From Pseudomonas lini (GTDB lineage Bacteria; Pseudomonadota; Gammaproteobacteria; Pseudomonadales; Pseudomonadaceae), in contig NZ_OZ061318.1 in assembly GCF_964063345.1 (NCBI RefSeq), forward strand, positions 1,054,001 to 1,118,000: 64,000 nt of DNA, read 5' to 3'. This document shows, in pieces, positions 55,741-64,000 of this stretch. The stretch's first letter is position 1, and every line of letters begins with the position of its first letter. The notes under the pieces were generated by a model. It saw only the letters and a program-made list of their open reading frames with translations, had not been told where the DNA came from and did no database searches. The position numbers and the translations under genes are program-made.

Positions 55741-56952
55741 ATGAATTCAAGCTTCTGGAAATCCGGCCATACCCCGACACTGTTCGCAGCCTTTCTCTAT
55801 TTCGATCTGAGCTTCATGGTCTGGTACCTGCTCGGCCCTCTGGCGGTGCAGATCGCCGCTGATCTGCACCTGACCACCCAACAGCGCGGGCTGGTGGTGG
55901 CCACGCCGATTCTGGCCGGGGCCGTATTGCGCTTTGCGATGGGCCTGCTGGCTGATCGCCTGTCGCCCAAAACCGCCGGGATAATCGGCCAGGTGATCGT
56001 CATCTGCGCCCTGTTCGTCGCCTGGAAAGTCGGCATCCACAGTTACGAGCAAGCGCTGTTGCTGGGCCTGTTCCTCGGCATGGCCGGTGCATCCTTCGCC
56101 GTCGCCCTGCCTTTGGCCTCGCAATGGTATCCGCCCCAGCACCAGGGCAAAGCCATGGGCATCGCCGGTGCCGGTAACTCGGGCACCGTCCTCGCTGCCT
56201 TGATCGCCCCGGTACTGGCCGCTGCATTTGGCTGGAGCAACGTGTTCGGCTTCGCCCTGATCCCGCTGATCCTGACCTTGATCGTCTTCGCCTGGCTGGC
56301 CAAAAACGCACCCGAGCGTCCGAAAGCCAAGTCCGTGTCTGACTATTTCAAGGCCTTGGGTGACCGCGACAGCTGGTGGTTCATGTTTTTCTACAGCGTG
56401 ACCTTCGGTGGTTTCATCGGTCTGGCGAGCGCCCTGCCCGGCTACTTCAACGACCAATACGGCCTGAGCCCGGTGACCGCCGGCTACTACACTGCTGCTT
56501 GTGTGTTCGGTGGCAGCCTGATGCGTCCGTTGGGCGGCGCGCTGGCGGATCGCTTCGGCGGGATTCGTACCCTGCTGGCGATGTACACCGTGGCGGCGAT
56601 CTGTATTGCGACGGTAGGTTTCAATCTGCCGAGTTCCTACGCCGCGCTGGCGCTTTTCGTCTGCACCATGCTCGGTTTGGGTGCGGGCAACGGTGCGGTA
56701 TTCCAGTTGGTCCCGCAGCGTTTTCGTCGGGAGATCGGTGTGATGACCGGGCTGATCGGCATGGCCGGCGGCATCGGTGGCTTCGCACTCGCAGCCGGCA
56801 TGGGCGCGATCAAGCAAAGCACTGGCAGCTATCAACTGGCCTTGTGGTTGTTCGCAAGCCTCGGTGTGCTTGCCTGGTTCGGTCTGCACGGTGTGAAACG
56901 TCGCTGGAGAACCACTTGGGGTTCGGCAGCCGTCACCGCAGCACGGGTGTGA
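55741..56952 (+). CDS. nasA: Nitrate transporter NasA (MFS, NNP family)
   Basis: A 403-residue inner-membrane protein with 12 predicted helices. GPLAVQIAADLHLTTQQRGLVVATPILAGAVLRFAMGLLADR, ASQWYPPQHQGKAMGIAGAGNSGTVLAALIAP and GLGAGNGAVFQLVPQRFRREIGVMTGLIGMAGGIGGFA include the Gly-rich nitrate signature of the NNP family. It takes up nitrate for assimilation. GAGG precedes the ATG. Expression is probably set by the attenuator upstream. The next gene follows after 7 bp. Confidence 0.94.
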   Translation: MNSSFWKSGHTPTLFAAFLYFDLSFMVWYLLGPLAVQIAADLHLTTQQRGLVVATPILAGAVLRFAMGLLADRLSPKTAGIIGQVIVICALFVAWKVGIHSYEQALLLGLFLGMAGASFAVALPLASQWYPPQHQGKAMGIAGAGNSGTVLAALIAPVLAAAFGWSNVFGFALIPLILTLIVFAWLAKNAPERPKAKSVSDYFKALGDRDSWWFMFFYSVTFGGFIGLASALPGYFNDQYGLSPVTAGYYTAACVFGGSLMRPLGGALADRFGGIRTLLAMYTVAAICIATVGFNLPSSYAALALFVCTMLGLGAGNGAVFQLVPQRFRREIGVMTGLIGMAGGIGGFALAAGMGAIKQSTGSYQLALWLFASLGVLAWFGLHGVKRRWRTTWGSAAVTAARV

Positions 56953-56959
56953 GGACTGA

Positions 56960-58630
56960 ATGAGCCTGCAACTGAGCTTCGCCGAACACAGCGCCATCGG
57001 CCCCCGCGAGGAGAACCAGGATGCTCTGCGCCTGGTCACTCCGGCCCCGGCGCTGGCGGCGAGCAAGGGTTACCTGTTCGCCATCGCCGACGGCGTCAGC
57101 CAATGCGCCGACGGCGGTCTCGCGGCCCGTTCGACCTTGCAGGCCTTGGCGCTGGACTACTACGCCACCCCGGAAACCTGGGGTGTCGCCCAGGCATTGG
57201 ACCGTCTGCTACTGGCGCAAAATCGCTGGTTGCAGGCTAACGGTGGCGGGCAACCGCTGCTGACCACCGTCAGTGCCTTGGTGATGCGTGGCCGGCGTTT
57301 CACTCTGGCTCACGTCGGCGATTGCCGGGTTTATCGCTGGCACGCCGACACGCTGCAACGGGTGAGTGAGGATCACGTCTGGGACCAGCCGGGCATGCAA
57401 CATGTGCTTAAGCGGGCCTTGGGGCTGGATCAACATCTGGTGCTGGACTTTCTCGATGGCGAACTGCGCCTGAACGAGAGTTTCGTGTTGCTCAGCGACG
57501 GCATTTGGGCCGTGCTGGGTGACACCGCCATTGCAGGCATTTTGCGCGATCAACCTGACCTGAACAGTGCCGCGCAGACCCTGGTCAGCGCGGCACACCT
57601 GGCCGGCAGTCAGGACAACGCCAGCGCCCTGCTGGTGCGGGTCGATGCCCTCGGTGAAACCAGCATTGGCGATGCACTGATTCATCTGCAGCAATGGCCA
57701 CTCCCGCCTGCGCTGAAGCCGGGCCAGACTTTCGAAGGCTGGCAGGTCGAAGGGATCCTCGGCCAGAGCCAGCAATCGCTGCTCTACCGGGTGCGCGACG
57801 CACAACAACAGCCCTGGCTGCTGAAAACCTTGCCCGGTGCACTCCGTGACGATCACCAGGCCGGACAGGCATTGTTGTCGGAGGAATGGTTTCTCAAGCG
57901 TGTGGCCGGGCGGCACTTTCCTGAAGTCCATGCCGCCAGTCAGCGTCAGCATTTGTACTACGTGATGCGGGAATATTCCGGGTCGACCCTGGCTGAGCTG
58001 CATGAGCGTGTCGCAACGCTGCCATTGGCTCAATGGCTGGACCTGGCCGAACGCCTGCTGCGAGCCATCGGCATATTGCATCGACGGCAGATTCTGCATC
58101 GCGATATCAAACCGGAGAACCTGCTGCTAGGGGACGACGGCGAGTTGCGCCTGCTGGATTTCGGCCTCGCCTACTGTCCCGGTCTGTCCGAAGATCAAGC
58201 CTGCGCCCTGCCCGGAACGCCCAGCTATATAGCGCCGGAAGCCTTTCGAGGTGACGCTCCTACACCACAACAGGATTTGTATGCAGTCGGCGTGACCTTG
58301 TATTACCTGCTCACCGGACATTATCCCTACGGCGAAATCGAAGCGTTCCAGCGCCCTCGGTTTGGTGTGCCTGTCAGCGCCAGTCGCTACCGGCCCGACC
58401 TGCCGGAATGGATCGCGCAAAGTCTGGAGCGCGCGGTAGCGGCGGCTCCGGATCAGCGTTTTGAAACAGCGGAAGAATGGTTGTTGCTACTGGAACAGGG
58501 AGAACGACGCAGTTTGAGCGTGCGCCCCAGACCGTTGCTGGAGCGCGAACCGTTGAAGGTCTGGCGGACGTTGGCACTGGTGTCGTTACTGGTGAATCTG
58601 GTGCTGCTGTTTTTGCTGTTTCATGGTTGA
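56960..58630 (+). CDS. PP2C phosphatase-Ser/Thr kinase fusion protein
   Basis: A 556-residue protein. A PP2C-type phosphatase domain covers about 1-235 (GPREENQDALRL ... FAIADGVSQCADGG ... LAHVGDCRVYRW ... VLLSDGIWAVL) and a Ser/Thr kinase domain about 260-520, with catalytic HRDIKPEN at 380-387 and DFG at 400-402. The phosphate-binding loop reads GILGQSQQSLLY rather than a full GxGxxG. A C-terminal membrane helix (ALVSLLVNLVLLFLLF) anchors it. It starts 7 bp after nasA. Its place among nitrate genes suggests control of uptake or reduction, but no target is known. Confidence 0.9.
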   Translation: MSLQLSFAEHSAIGPREENQDALRLVTPAPALAASKGYLFAIADGVSQCADGGLAARSTLQALALDYYATPETWGVAQALDRLLLAQNRWLQANGGGQPLLTTVSALVMRGRRFTLAHVGDCRVYRWHADTLQRVSEDHVWDQPGMQHVLKRALGLDQHLVLDFLDGELRLNESFVLLSDGIWAVLGDTAIAGILRDQPDLNSAAQTLVSAAHLAGSQDNASALLVRVDALGETSIGDALIHLQQWPLPPALKPGQTFEGWQVEGILGQSQQSLLYRVRDAQQQPWLLKTLPGALRDDHQAGQALLSEEWFLKRVAGRHFPEVHAASQRQHLYYVMREYSGSTLAELHERVATLPLAQWLDLAERLLRAIGILHRRQILHRDIKPENLLLGDDGELRLLDFGLAYCPGLSEDQACALPGTPSYIAPEAFRGDAPTPQQDLYAVGVTLYYLLTGHYPYGEIEAFQRPRFGVPVSASRYRPDLPEWIAQSLERAVAAAPDQRFETAEEWLLLLEQGERRSLSVRPRPLLEREPLKVWRTLALVSLLVNLVLLFLLFHG

Positions 58631-58654
58631 GTTTTTCACTTCACCCAAAAGATC

Positions 58655-58735
58655 AAAGGATCGCAGCCTGCGGCAGCTCCTACCGGTGCCCACGATCTCC
58701 TGTAGGAATTACCGCAGGCTGCGATCTTTTGACTT
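58655..58735. repeat. Inverted repeat with GCAGCCTGCGG-type arms
   Basis: GATCGCAGCCTGCGG at the left and CCGCAGGCTGCGATC at the right, around about 40 nt. A palindromic repeat distinct from the other REP families here, between the kinase gene and the nirB leader. Confidence 0.75.
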
Positions 58736-58871
58736 TTCTGCTTCAAAACCGGGCATAGCGCATTGAACCGGTGCACGCAAACACCCTCCTCCCACGGTGA
58801 GAGCCCATAAATTCGGCATTTTGACGACTTGGCACAACCGCTGCATTACCTTTTCCAACATACATAAAGCC

Positions 58872-58961
58872 CAGCCTTCAACGTAGAAGGCTGCGCTGCC
58901 CGAGAGAACGGGACAAGGACAAAGGCGTCCTCGCTAGTTAACTAGCGAGACGCCTTTTTTT
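58872..58961 (+). promoter_or_regulatory. ANTAR-responsive attenuator leader of nirB
   Basis: P1 at 58872-58893 is an 8-bp stem CAGCCTTC/GAAGGCTG with hexaloop AACGTA. Five nt on, P2 at 58899-58912 is CCCG/CGGG with hexaloop AGAGAA. A at position 1 and G at position 4 in both. A strong terminator follows at 58923-58961 (AGGCGT/ACGCCT with an inner CTCGCTAG/CTAGCGAG stem and seven T's). NasT binding P1-P2 should let transcription reach nirB. Confidence 0.88.
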
Positions 58962-59033
58962 GTTTGCGCAAAATTTTGTCGAGCAAGGCCTGAATGCCCT
59001 GATGAGGCAGGCCCGAGCTCCCCGGAGAACCTG

Positions 59034-61487
59034 ATGAAAAAACTAAAACTAGTGATGATCGGCAACGGCATGGCCGGGGTTCGTACCCTGGAAGAACTGC
59101 TCAAGCTGAGTAATGAGCTGTACGACATCACGGTCTTCGGCGCCGAACCCCATACCAACTACAACCGCATCCTGCTATCGCCTGTACTGGCCGGCGAACA
59201 GACGTTCGAAGAGATCGTGCTCAACGATCTGGACTGGTACCTGGAAAACAACATCAAGCTGCTACTCAACCGCAAAGTGGTGGAGATCGACCGGGTCAAA
59301 CGCCGGGTCATCGCCGAAGACGGCACCGAGGCCGAATACGACCGTCTGCTGATTGCCACCGGCTCGACCCCGTTCATCCTGCCGATCCCTGGCAACACCT
59401 TGCAGGGCGTGATCGGCTACCGCGACATTGCCGACACCCAGGCGATGATCGACACCGCCAAGACCCACAAGCACGCCGTGGTCATCGGCGGCGGCCTGCT
59501 GGGTCTTGAAGCCGCCAACGGCCTGATGCTGCGCGGCATGCACGTCACCGTGGTGCACATCGGCGAATGGCTGCTGGAGCGGCAACTGGACAAAACCAGC
59601 GGCCAGCTCCTGCAAACCGCTCTGGAAGGCCGCGGCCTGCATTTCCGTCTGTGCGAACAGACCCAGGCCCTGCACGACGCCGGCAATGGCCGGGTCGGCT
59701 CGGTGCAGTTCAAGAACGGCGACATCATCCCTGCCGACCTGGTGGTGATGGCCGCCGGTATTCGCCCCAATACCGAACTCGCGGAAAAATCCGGCATCCC
59801 GTGCAACCGCGGGATTCTAGTCAACGACACGATGCAAACCTACGACCCTCGGGTCTACGCCATCGGCGAATGCGCCAGCCACCGTGGCATCGCCTACGGT
59901 CTGGTCGCGCCGCTGTTCGAACAGGCCAAGGTGTGCGCCAACCACCTCGCCCAATTGGGTTTCGCCACCTACAAGGGTTCGGTGACTTCGACCAAATTGA
60001 AAGTCACCGGCATCGACCTGTTTTCCGCTGGCGACTTCATGGGCGGCGAAGGCACCGAGACCATCACCCTCTCCGACCCGATCGGCGGGGTCTACAAAAA
60101 ACTGGTGATCAAGGATGACGTGCTGGTCGGCGCCTGTCTGTACGGCGATACGGCAGATGGCGGTTGGTATTTCCGGCAGATCCGTGAGAACCATGGCATC
60201 GGAGAGATCCGCGATCACTTGATGTTCGGCGAAAACGCCTTGGGCGACGTAGGACACCAGGGCCAGGACAAAGCCATGAGCATGGCCGACACCGCCGAAG
60301 TCTGCGGCTGCAACGGCGTGTGCAAAGGCACCATCGTCAAGGCCATTCAGGAACACGGACTGTTCAGCGTCGATGACGTAAAGAAACACACCAAGGCTGC
60401 CAGTTCTTGCGGTTCCTGCGCCGGCCTCGTCGAACAGATCCTGATCAACACCGTGGGCGGCGCGGCGGACGTCAAACCGAAAAGCGAAAAAGCCATCTGC
60501 GGTTGCAGCGACCTCAACCACGGGCAAATCCGCCAGGCCATCCGCGACCAGCACCTGCTGACCATCGCCGGCACCATGAGCTACCTGAACTGGCGTACCC
60601 CGAACGGTTGCGCCACATGCCGTCCGGCGCTCAACTACTACCTGATTTCCACCTGGCCAGGCGAAGCCAAGGACGACCCGCAATCGCGCCTGATCAACGA
60701 ACGCGCCCACGCCAACATTCAGAAAGACGGCACTTACTCTGTAGTCCCGCGGATGTGGGGCGGTGTGACCAATCCTTCAGAGTTGCGGCGCATTGCCGAC
60801 GTGGCCGACAAGTACAACGTGCCGATGGTCAAGGTCACCGGCGGCCAGCGCATCGACTTGCTGGGAATCAAAAAGCAGGACCTGCCAGGTGTCTGGAAAG
60901 ACCTGGACATGGCGTCCGGTCACGCCTACGGCAAATCCATCCGCACCGTAAAAACCTGTGTCGGCAGTGAGTTCTGCCGCTTCGGCACCCAGAACTCCAC
61001 GCAACTGGGCATCGAGCTTGAGCACGACCTGTTCAACATGTGGTCGCCGCACAAAGTGAAACTGGCCGTCTCCGGTTGCCCACGCAACTGCTCAGAAGCG
61101 GGGATCAAGGACGTCGGAATTATCGGCGTGGATTCCGGCTGGGAGATGTACATCGGTGGCAATGGCGGGATCAAAACCGAAGTCGCGGAGTTCTTCGTCA
61201 AACTGAAAACCGCCGAAGAAGTGCGCGAATACAACGGCGCCTTTCTGCAGTTGTATCGCGAAGAAGCCTTCTACCTCGAGCGCACCGTGCACTACCTGCA
61301 ACGGGTCGGCATGGAACACATCAAGAAAGCCGTGCTGGAAGACCCGGAGCGGCGCAAGGCATTGAATGATCGCCTGCAATTTTCCCTGTCGTTCGAGCAG
61401 GACCCCTGGAAGGAACGCCTCGAACAGCCGTTGTTGAAAAAAGAATTCGAGGTCATTCCCGTGAAGAACCTGGAGGTGTCGGTATGA
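59034..61487 (+). CDS. nirB: Assimilatory nitrite reductase large subunit NirB
   Basis: An 817-residue flavo-sirohaem protein. The N-terminal FAD/NAD part has GNGMAGVRTLEELL and VIGGGLLGLEAANGL; a BFD-like [2Fe-2S] region follows (CGCNGVCKG ... SSCGSCAGLVEQIL); the C-terminal sirohaem/[4Fe-4S] site uses Cys642, 648, 682 and 686 (TCVGSEFCRFGTQ, SGCPRNCSEAG). It reduces nitrite to ammonium with NAD(P)H. The ATG at 59034 is preceded by GGAG. The stop overlaps nirD by 4 bp. An attenuator leader lies 70 bp upstream. Confidence 0.96.
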   Translation: MKKLKLVMIGNGMAGVRTLEELLKLSNELYDITVFGAEPHTNYNRILLSPVLAGEQTFEEIVLNDLDWYLENNIKLLLNRKVVEIDRVKRRVIAEDGTEAEYDRLLIATGSTPFILPIPGNTLQGVIGYRDIADTQAMIDTAKTHKHAVVIGGGLLGLEAANGLMLRGMHVTVVHIGEWLLERQLDKTSGQLLQTALEGRGLHFRLCEQTQALHDAGNGRVGSVQFKNGDIIPADLVVMAAGIRPNTELAEKSGIPCNRGILVNDTMQTYDPRVYAIGECASHRGIAYGLVAPLFEQAKVCANHLAQLGFATYKGSVTSTKLKVTGIDLFSAGDFMGGEGTETITLSDPIGGVYKKLVIKDDVLVGACLYGDTADGGWYFRQIRENHGIGEIRDHLMFGENALGDVGHQGQDKAMSMADTAEVCGCNGVCKGTIVKAIQEHGLFSVDDVKKHTKAASSCGSCAGLVEQILINTVGGAADVKPKSEKAICGCSDLNHGQIRQAIRDQHLLTIAGTMSYLNWRTPNGCATCRPALNYYLISTWPGEAKDDPQSRLINERAHANIQKDGTYSVVPRMWGGVTNPSELRRIADVADKYNVPMVKVTGGQRIDLLGIKKQDLPGVWKDLDMASGHAYGKSIRTVKTCVGSEFCRFGTQNSTQLGIELEHDLFNMWSPHKVKLAVSGCPRNCSEAGIKDVGIIGVDSGWEMYIGGNGGIKTEVAEFFVKLKTAEEVREYNGAFLQLYREEAFYLERTVHYLQRVGMEHIKKAVLEDPERRKALNDRLQFSLSFEQDPWKERLEQPLLKKEFEVIPVKNLEVSV

Positions 61488-61801
61488 ACTGGCTGGATAT
61501 CTGCGCACTGGAAGAGATCAACACCCTTGGCTCGCGGATCATCGCGGGCCCGAAAGGCGACATCGCGATTTTTCGTACGAGCGACGATGAGGTTTTCGCC
61601 CTCGACGACCGCTGCCCGCACAAGGGCGGCCCGCTGTCCCAGGGTTTGATCTACGGCAAGCGGGTGGCCTGCCCGCTGCACAATTGGCAGATCGACCTGG
61701 AAACCGGCGAGGCCCAGGCCCCGGATATCGGCTGCGCCCACCATCACTCGGCACGGGTCGAGAACGGCCGGGTGCTGCTGGCCCTGCGGGAAGCAAGCTG
61801 A
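61484..61801 (+). CDS. nirD: Assimilatory nitrite reductase small subunit NirD
   Basis: A 105-residue Rieske-like protein. DDRCPHKGGPLSQGLIYGKRVACPLHNWQIDLETGEA has the CPH and CPLHNW cluster motifs. It is the partner of NirB. The start overlaps nirB (ATGA), and its stop TGA shares its last base with the start of nasC. Confidence 0.96.
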   Translation: MNWLDICALEEINTLGSRIIAGPKGDIAIFRTSDDEVFALDDRCPHKGGPLSQGLIYGKRVACPLHNWQIDLETGEAQAPDIGCAHHHSARVENGRVLLALREAS

Positions 61802-64000
61802 TGGACCGTCAAATCACCGCCTCCACCTGCTGCTACTGCGGGGTCGGCTGCGGCGTGCTGATCGAGCACGACGGCGAGCGCATCCTCGGCGTCAGCGGCG
61901 ATCCCGCACACCCGGCCAACTTCGGCAAATTGTGCAGTAAAGGTTCGACCCTGCACCTGACCGGCGACTTGGCGGCACGGGCGTTGTACCCGGAACTGCG
62001 CTTGGGCAAAGGCCTGGCCCGCAGCCGCACCGACTGGGACACGGCCCTTGATCATGCCGCCAGCGTCTTCGCCGAAACCATCGCCGAGCACGGCCCGGAC
62101 AGCGTTGCGTTCTATATCTCCGGGCAGTTGTTGACCGAGGATTACTACGCCTTCAACAAACTGGCGCGAGCGCTGGTGGGCACCAACAACATCGACAGTA
62201 ATTCACGGCTATGCATGTCTTCGGCGGTGGTCGGCTACAAGCGCAGCCTCGGCGCCGATGCTCCGCCTTGCAGCTACGAAGACCTGGAGTTGAGCGACTG
62301 CGTGATGATCGTCGGCAGCAACATGGCCTACGCCCACCCGGTCCTCTTTCGTCGCCTGGAAGAAGCCAAATCCCGTCGTCCACAGATGAAAGTCATCGTC
62401 ATCGATCCACGGCGCACCGACACCTGCGATTTGGCTGACCTGCATTTGGCGATTTTGCCCGGCACCGATGTCGCCTTGTTCCATGGGATTTTGCACCTGT
62501 TGCTGTGGGAAGACTGGGTTGACCGCGATTTCATCACGGCCCACACCGAAGGCCTCGCCGAGCTGAAAAACCTGGTGCGCGATTACACCCCGTCAATGGT
62601 TTCGCAACTCTGCGGCATCAGCGTCGAGCAACTGCATCAATGCGCGGAATGGGTCGGCACTTCACCGAGCTTTCTGTCGCTGTGGTGCATGGGGCTGAAT
62701 CAGTCCACCGCCGGCAGCGCAAAAAACAGCGCGCTGATCAACCTGCACCTGGCCACAGGACAAATCGGCCGCCCCGGTGCAGGACCTTTCTCACTGACGG
62801 GTCAGCCGAATGCCATGGGCGGCCGGGAAACCGGCAGTTTGTCGAACCTGCTGCCAGGCCATCGCGAAGCGGCCAATGCCGAACACCGCGCGCAAGTGGC
62901 CGACTACTGGGGCGTTGATCAACTGCCCGCGAACACCGGGCTAACCGCCATCGAACTGTTCGAGCAGATGCGCAGCGGCAAGATCAAAGCCCTGTGGATC
63001 GCCTGCACCAACCCTGCACAGTCGCTGCCGGATCAGAGCTCTGTGCGCGAGGCACTGCAAGCCTGCCCGTTCGTAGTGTTGCAGGAAGCCTTTCGCACCA
63101 CCGAAACCGCCACGTTCGCCGACCTGCTGCTGCCCGCCGCCAGTTGGGGTGAAAAGGACGGCACTGTCACCAACTCTGAACGGCGCATTTCCCACGTCCG
63201 TCAGGCCATCGGCGCACCCGGTGAAGCACGACCCGACTGGGCGATCACCGTGGATTTCGCACAGCGCCTGGAAAAACATCTGCGCCCTGGAGCAACCAGC
63301 CTGTTTGCCTTTGAAACTCCGGCGCAGGTCTTCGATGAATACAAACACCTGACTCGCGGCCGTGACCTCGACCTCTCCGGAATCAGCCATGCGCTGATCG
63401 ACCAGCTCGGTCCGCAGCAATGGCCCTTCCCCGCCGGAGCCCGCGAAGGCACGGCGCGGCTGTATCTCGACGGAGTTTTCCCTACAGCCAGCGGGCGTGC
63501 TCAGTTCGTCACCGACCCGTATCGCGCCGCCAAGGAGCAACGCGATGCGCGCTTCCCGCTGACCCTGATCACCGGCCGCCTGCGCGATCAATGGCACGGC
63601 ATGAGCCGCACCGGTACCGCCGCGCAGCTATTCGGCCATGTCAGCGAAGCCGTGTTGAGCCTGCACCCGGATGAATTGCGTCGGCATCGCTTGCAACCGG
63701 GCGATCTAATCAATCTGAAAAGTCGCCGGGGCTCGGTGATCGTGCCGGTCAGCAGCGATGACAGCGTACGTCCGGGCCAGGCCTTCCTGCCGATGCACTG
63801 GGGCGACCGCTTTCTCAAGGGCGGCGTGAACACCCTCACCCTTCCCGCCTTCGACCCACTGTCGAAACAACCGGAACTCAAACACAGTGGTGTGCGACTC
63901 GAGCCTGTGCAATTGCCCTGGCAGCTTTTCGCCCTGATAGAGGGCGATGTTCAACAGCACTTGGAGACGCTGCGACCGCTCTGCGAGGCGTTTTCCTACG
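61801..64000 (+). CDS. nasC: Assimilatory nitrate reductase catalytic subunit (3' end outside window)
   Basis: The frame is open from the ATG at 61801 to the window edge, about 733 codons. The N-terminal [4Fe-4S] motif is CCYCGVGCGVLIEHDGERILGVSGDPAHPANFGKLCSKG, followed by the bis-MGD molybdopterin domains: RLCMSSAVVGYKRSLGAD with the Mo-site Cys, GLNQSTAGSAKNSALINLHLATGQIGRPGAGPFSLTGQPNAMGG and the C-terminal molydopterin-dinucleotide domain (LTLITGRLRDQWHGMSRTG). It reduces nitrate to nitrite for NirBD. Expression is coupled to nirD (TGATG). PAO1 calls the orthologue nasC; other species name it nasA. Confidence 0.94.
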   Translation, partial: MDRQITASTCCYCGVGCGVLIEHDGERILGVSGDPAHPANFGKLCSKGSTLHLTGDLAARALYPELRLGKGLARSRTDWDTALDHAASVFAETIAEHGPDSVAFYISGQLLTEDYYAFNKLARALVGTNNIDSNSRLCMSSAVVGYKRSLGADAPPCSYEDLELSDCVMIVGSNMAYAHPVLFRRLEEAKSRRPQMKVIVIDPRRTDTCDLADLHLAILPGTDVALFHGILHLLLWEDWVDRDFITAHTEGLAELKNLVRDYTPSMVSQLCGISVEQLHQCAEWVGTSPSFLSLWCMGLNQSTAGSAKNSALINLHLATGQIGRPGAGPFSLTGQPNAMGGRETGSLSNLLPGHREAANAEHRAQVADYWGVDQLPANTGLTAIELFEQMRSGKIKALWIACTNPAQSLPDQSSVREALQACPFVVLQEAFRTTETATFADLLLPAASWGEKDGTVTNSERRISHVRQAIGAPGEARPDWAITVDFAQRLEKHLRPGATSLFAFETPAQVFDEYKHLTRGRDLDLSGISHALIDQLGPQQWPFPAGAREGTARLYLDGVFPTASGRAQFVTDPYRAAKEQRDARFPLTLITGRLRDQWHGMSRTGTAAQLFGHVSEAVLSLHPDELRRHRLQPGDLINLKSRRGSVIVPVSSDDSVRPGQAFLPMHWGDRFLKGGVNTLTLPAFDPLSKQPELKHSGVRLEPVQLPWQLFALIEGDVQQHLETLRPLCEAFSY

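Overview
The window is a piece of a Pseudomonas chromosome, most like the P. fluorescens group. The evidence is the gene order recR / ybaB / dnaX / 4.5S RNA / ligA / zipA / smc / GntR / xdhABC / guaD, the NasS-NasT / NasA / kinase-phosphatase / NirBD / NasC nitrate block, the rmf-rlmL-pyrD group with a structured rmf leader, the GC-rich codon use, and many short palindromic intergenic repeats of the type common in these bacteria. No CRISPR array, rRNA or tRNA was found.

Layout. 1-7.5 kb is core chromosome: recR (partial), a CurA-like oxidoreductase, ybaB, dnaX, a periplasmic binding protein, a PAS-GGDEF-EAL protein and an XRE regulator. 7.56-25.98 kb is an AT-richer integrated element of about 18.3 kb. 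It sits in the 4.5S SRP RNA gene (ffs) and is bounded by a 109-bp direct repeat that copies the whole RNA gene. 26-44 kb is core: metallopeptidase, ligA, zipA, smc and the purine block xdhABC-guaD with two GntR regulators and a BenE-type permease. 44.3-53.3 kb holds yggL, dacB, a CHASE-PAS-GGDEF cyclase, rlmKL, rmf and pyrD. 53.4-64 kb is the assimilatory nitrate/nitrite cluster, which runs off the right edge inside the nitrate reductase gene.

The element is a defence island. Next to the left repeat lie three 13-bp iterons, a tyrosine integrase and the relic of a second integrase. Inward it carries an SF2-helicase-like ATPase; a two-gene unit of a PD-(D/E)XK-like protein and a short Rad50-like ATPase with a CxxC hook; a serine recombinase; a phage tail-gene remnant; a lipoprotein; a Kiwa system (kwaA-kwaB); a frameshifted Eco29kI-type GIY-YIG restriction enzyme; an LA2681-type HEPN protein with two tiny coupled ORFs upstream; and a DUF2971 protein paired with a possible nuclease. 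The nuclease/Rad50-like pair and the DUF2971 pair are the best candidates for poorly described systems.

The nitrate cluster carries its control logic in RNA. The mRNA leaders before nasA and nirB, and more weakly before nasS, each show two hexaloop hairpins with A at loop position 1 and G at position 4, followed by an intrinsic terminator. This is the target signature of ANTAR antiterminators such as NasT, which is encoded here. The xdh operon has a promoter overlapped by two matching inverted repeats, probably the site of the adjacent GntR regulator.
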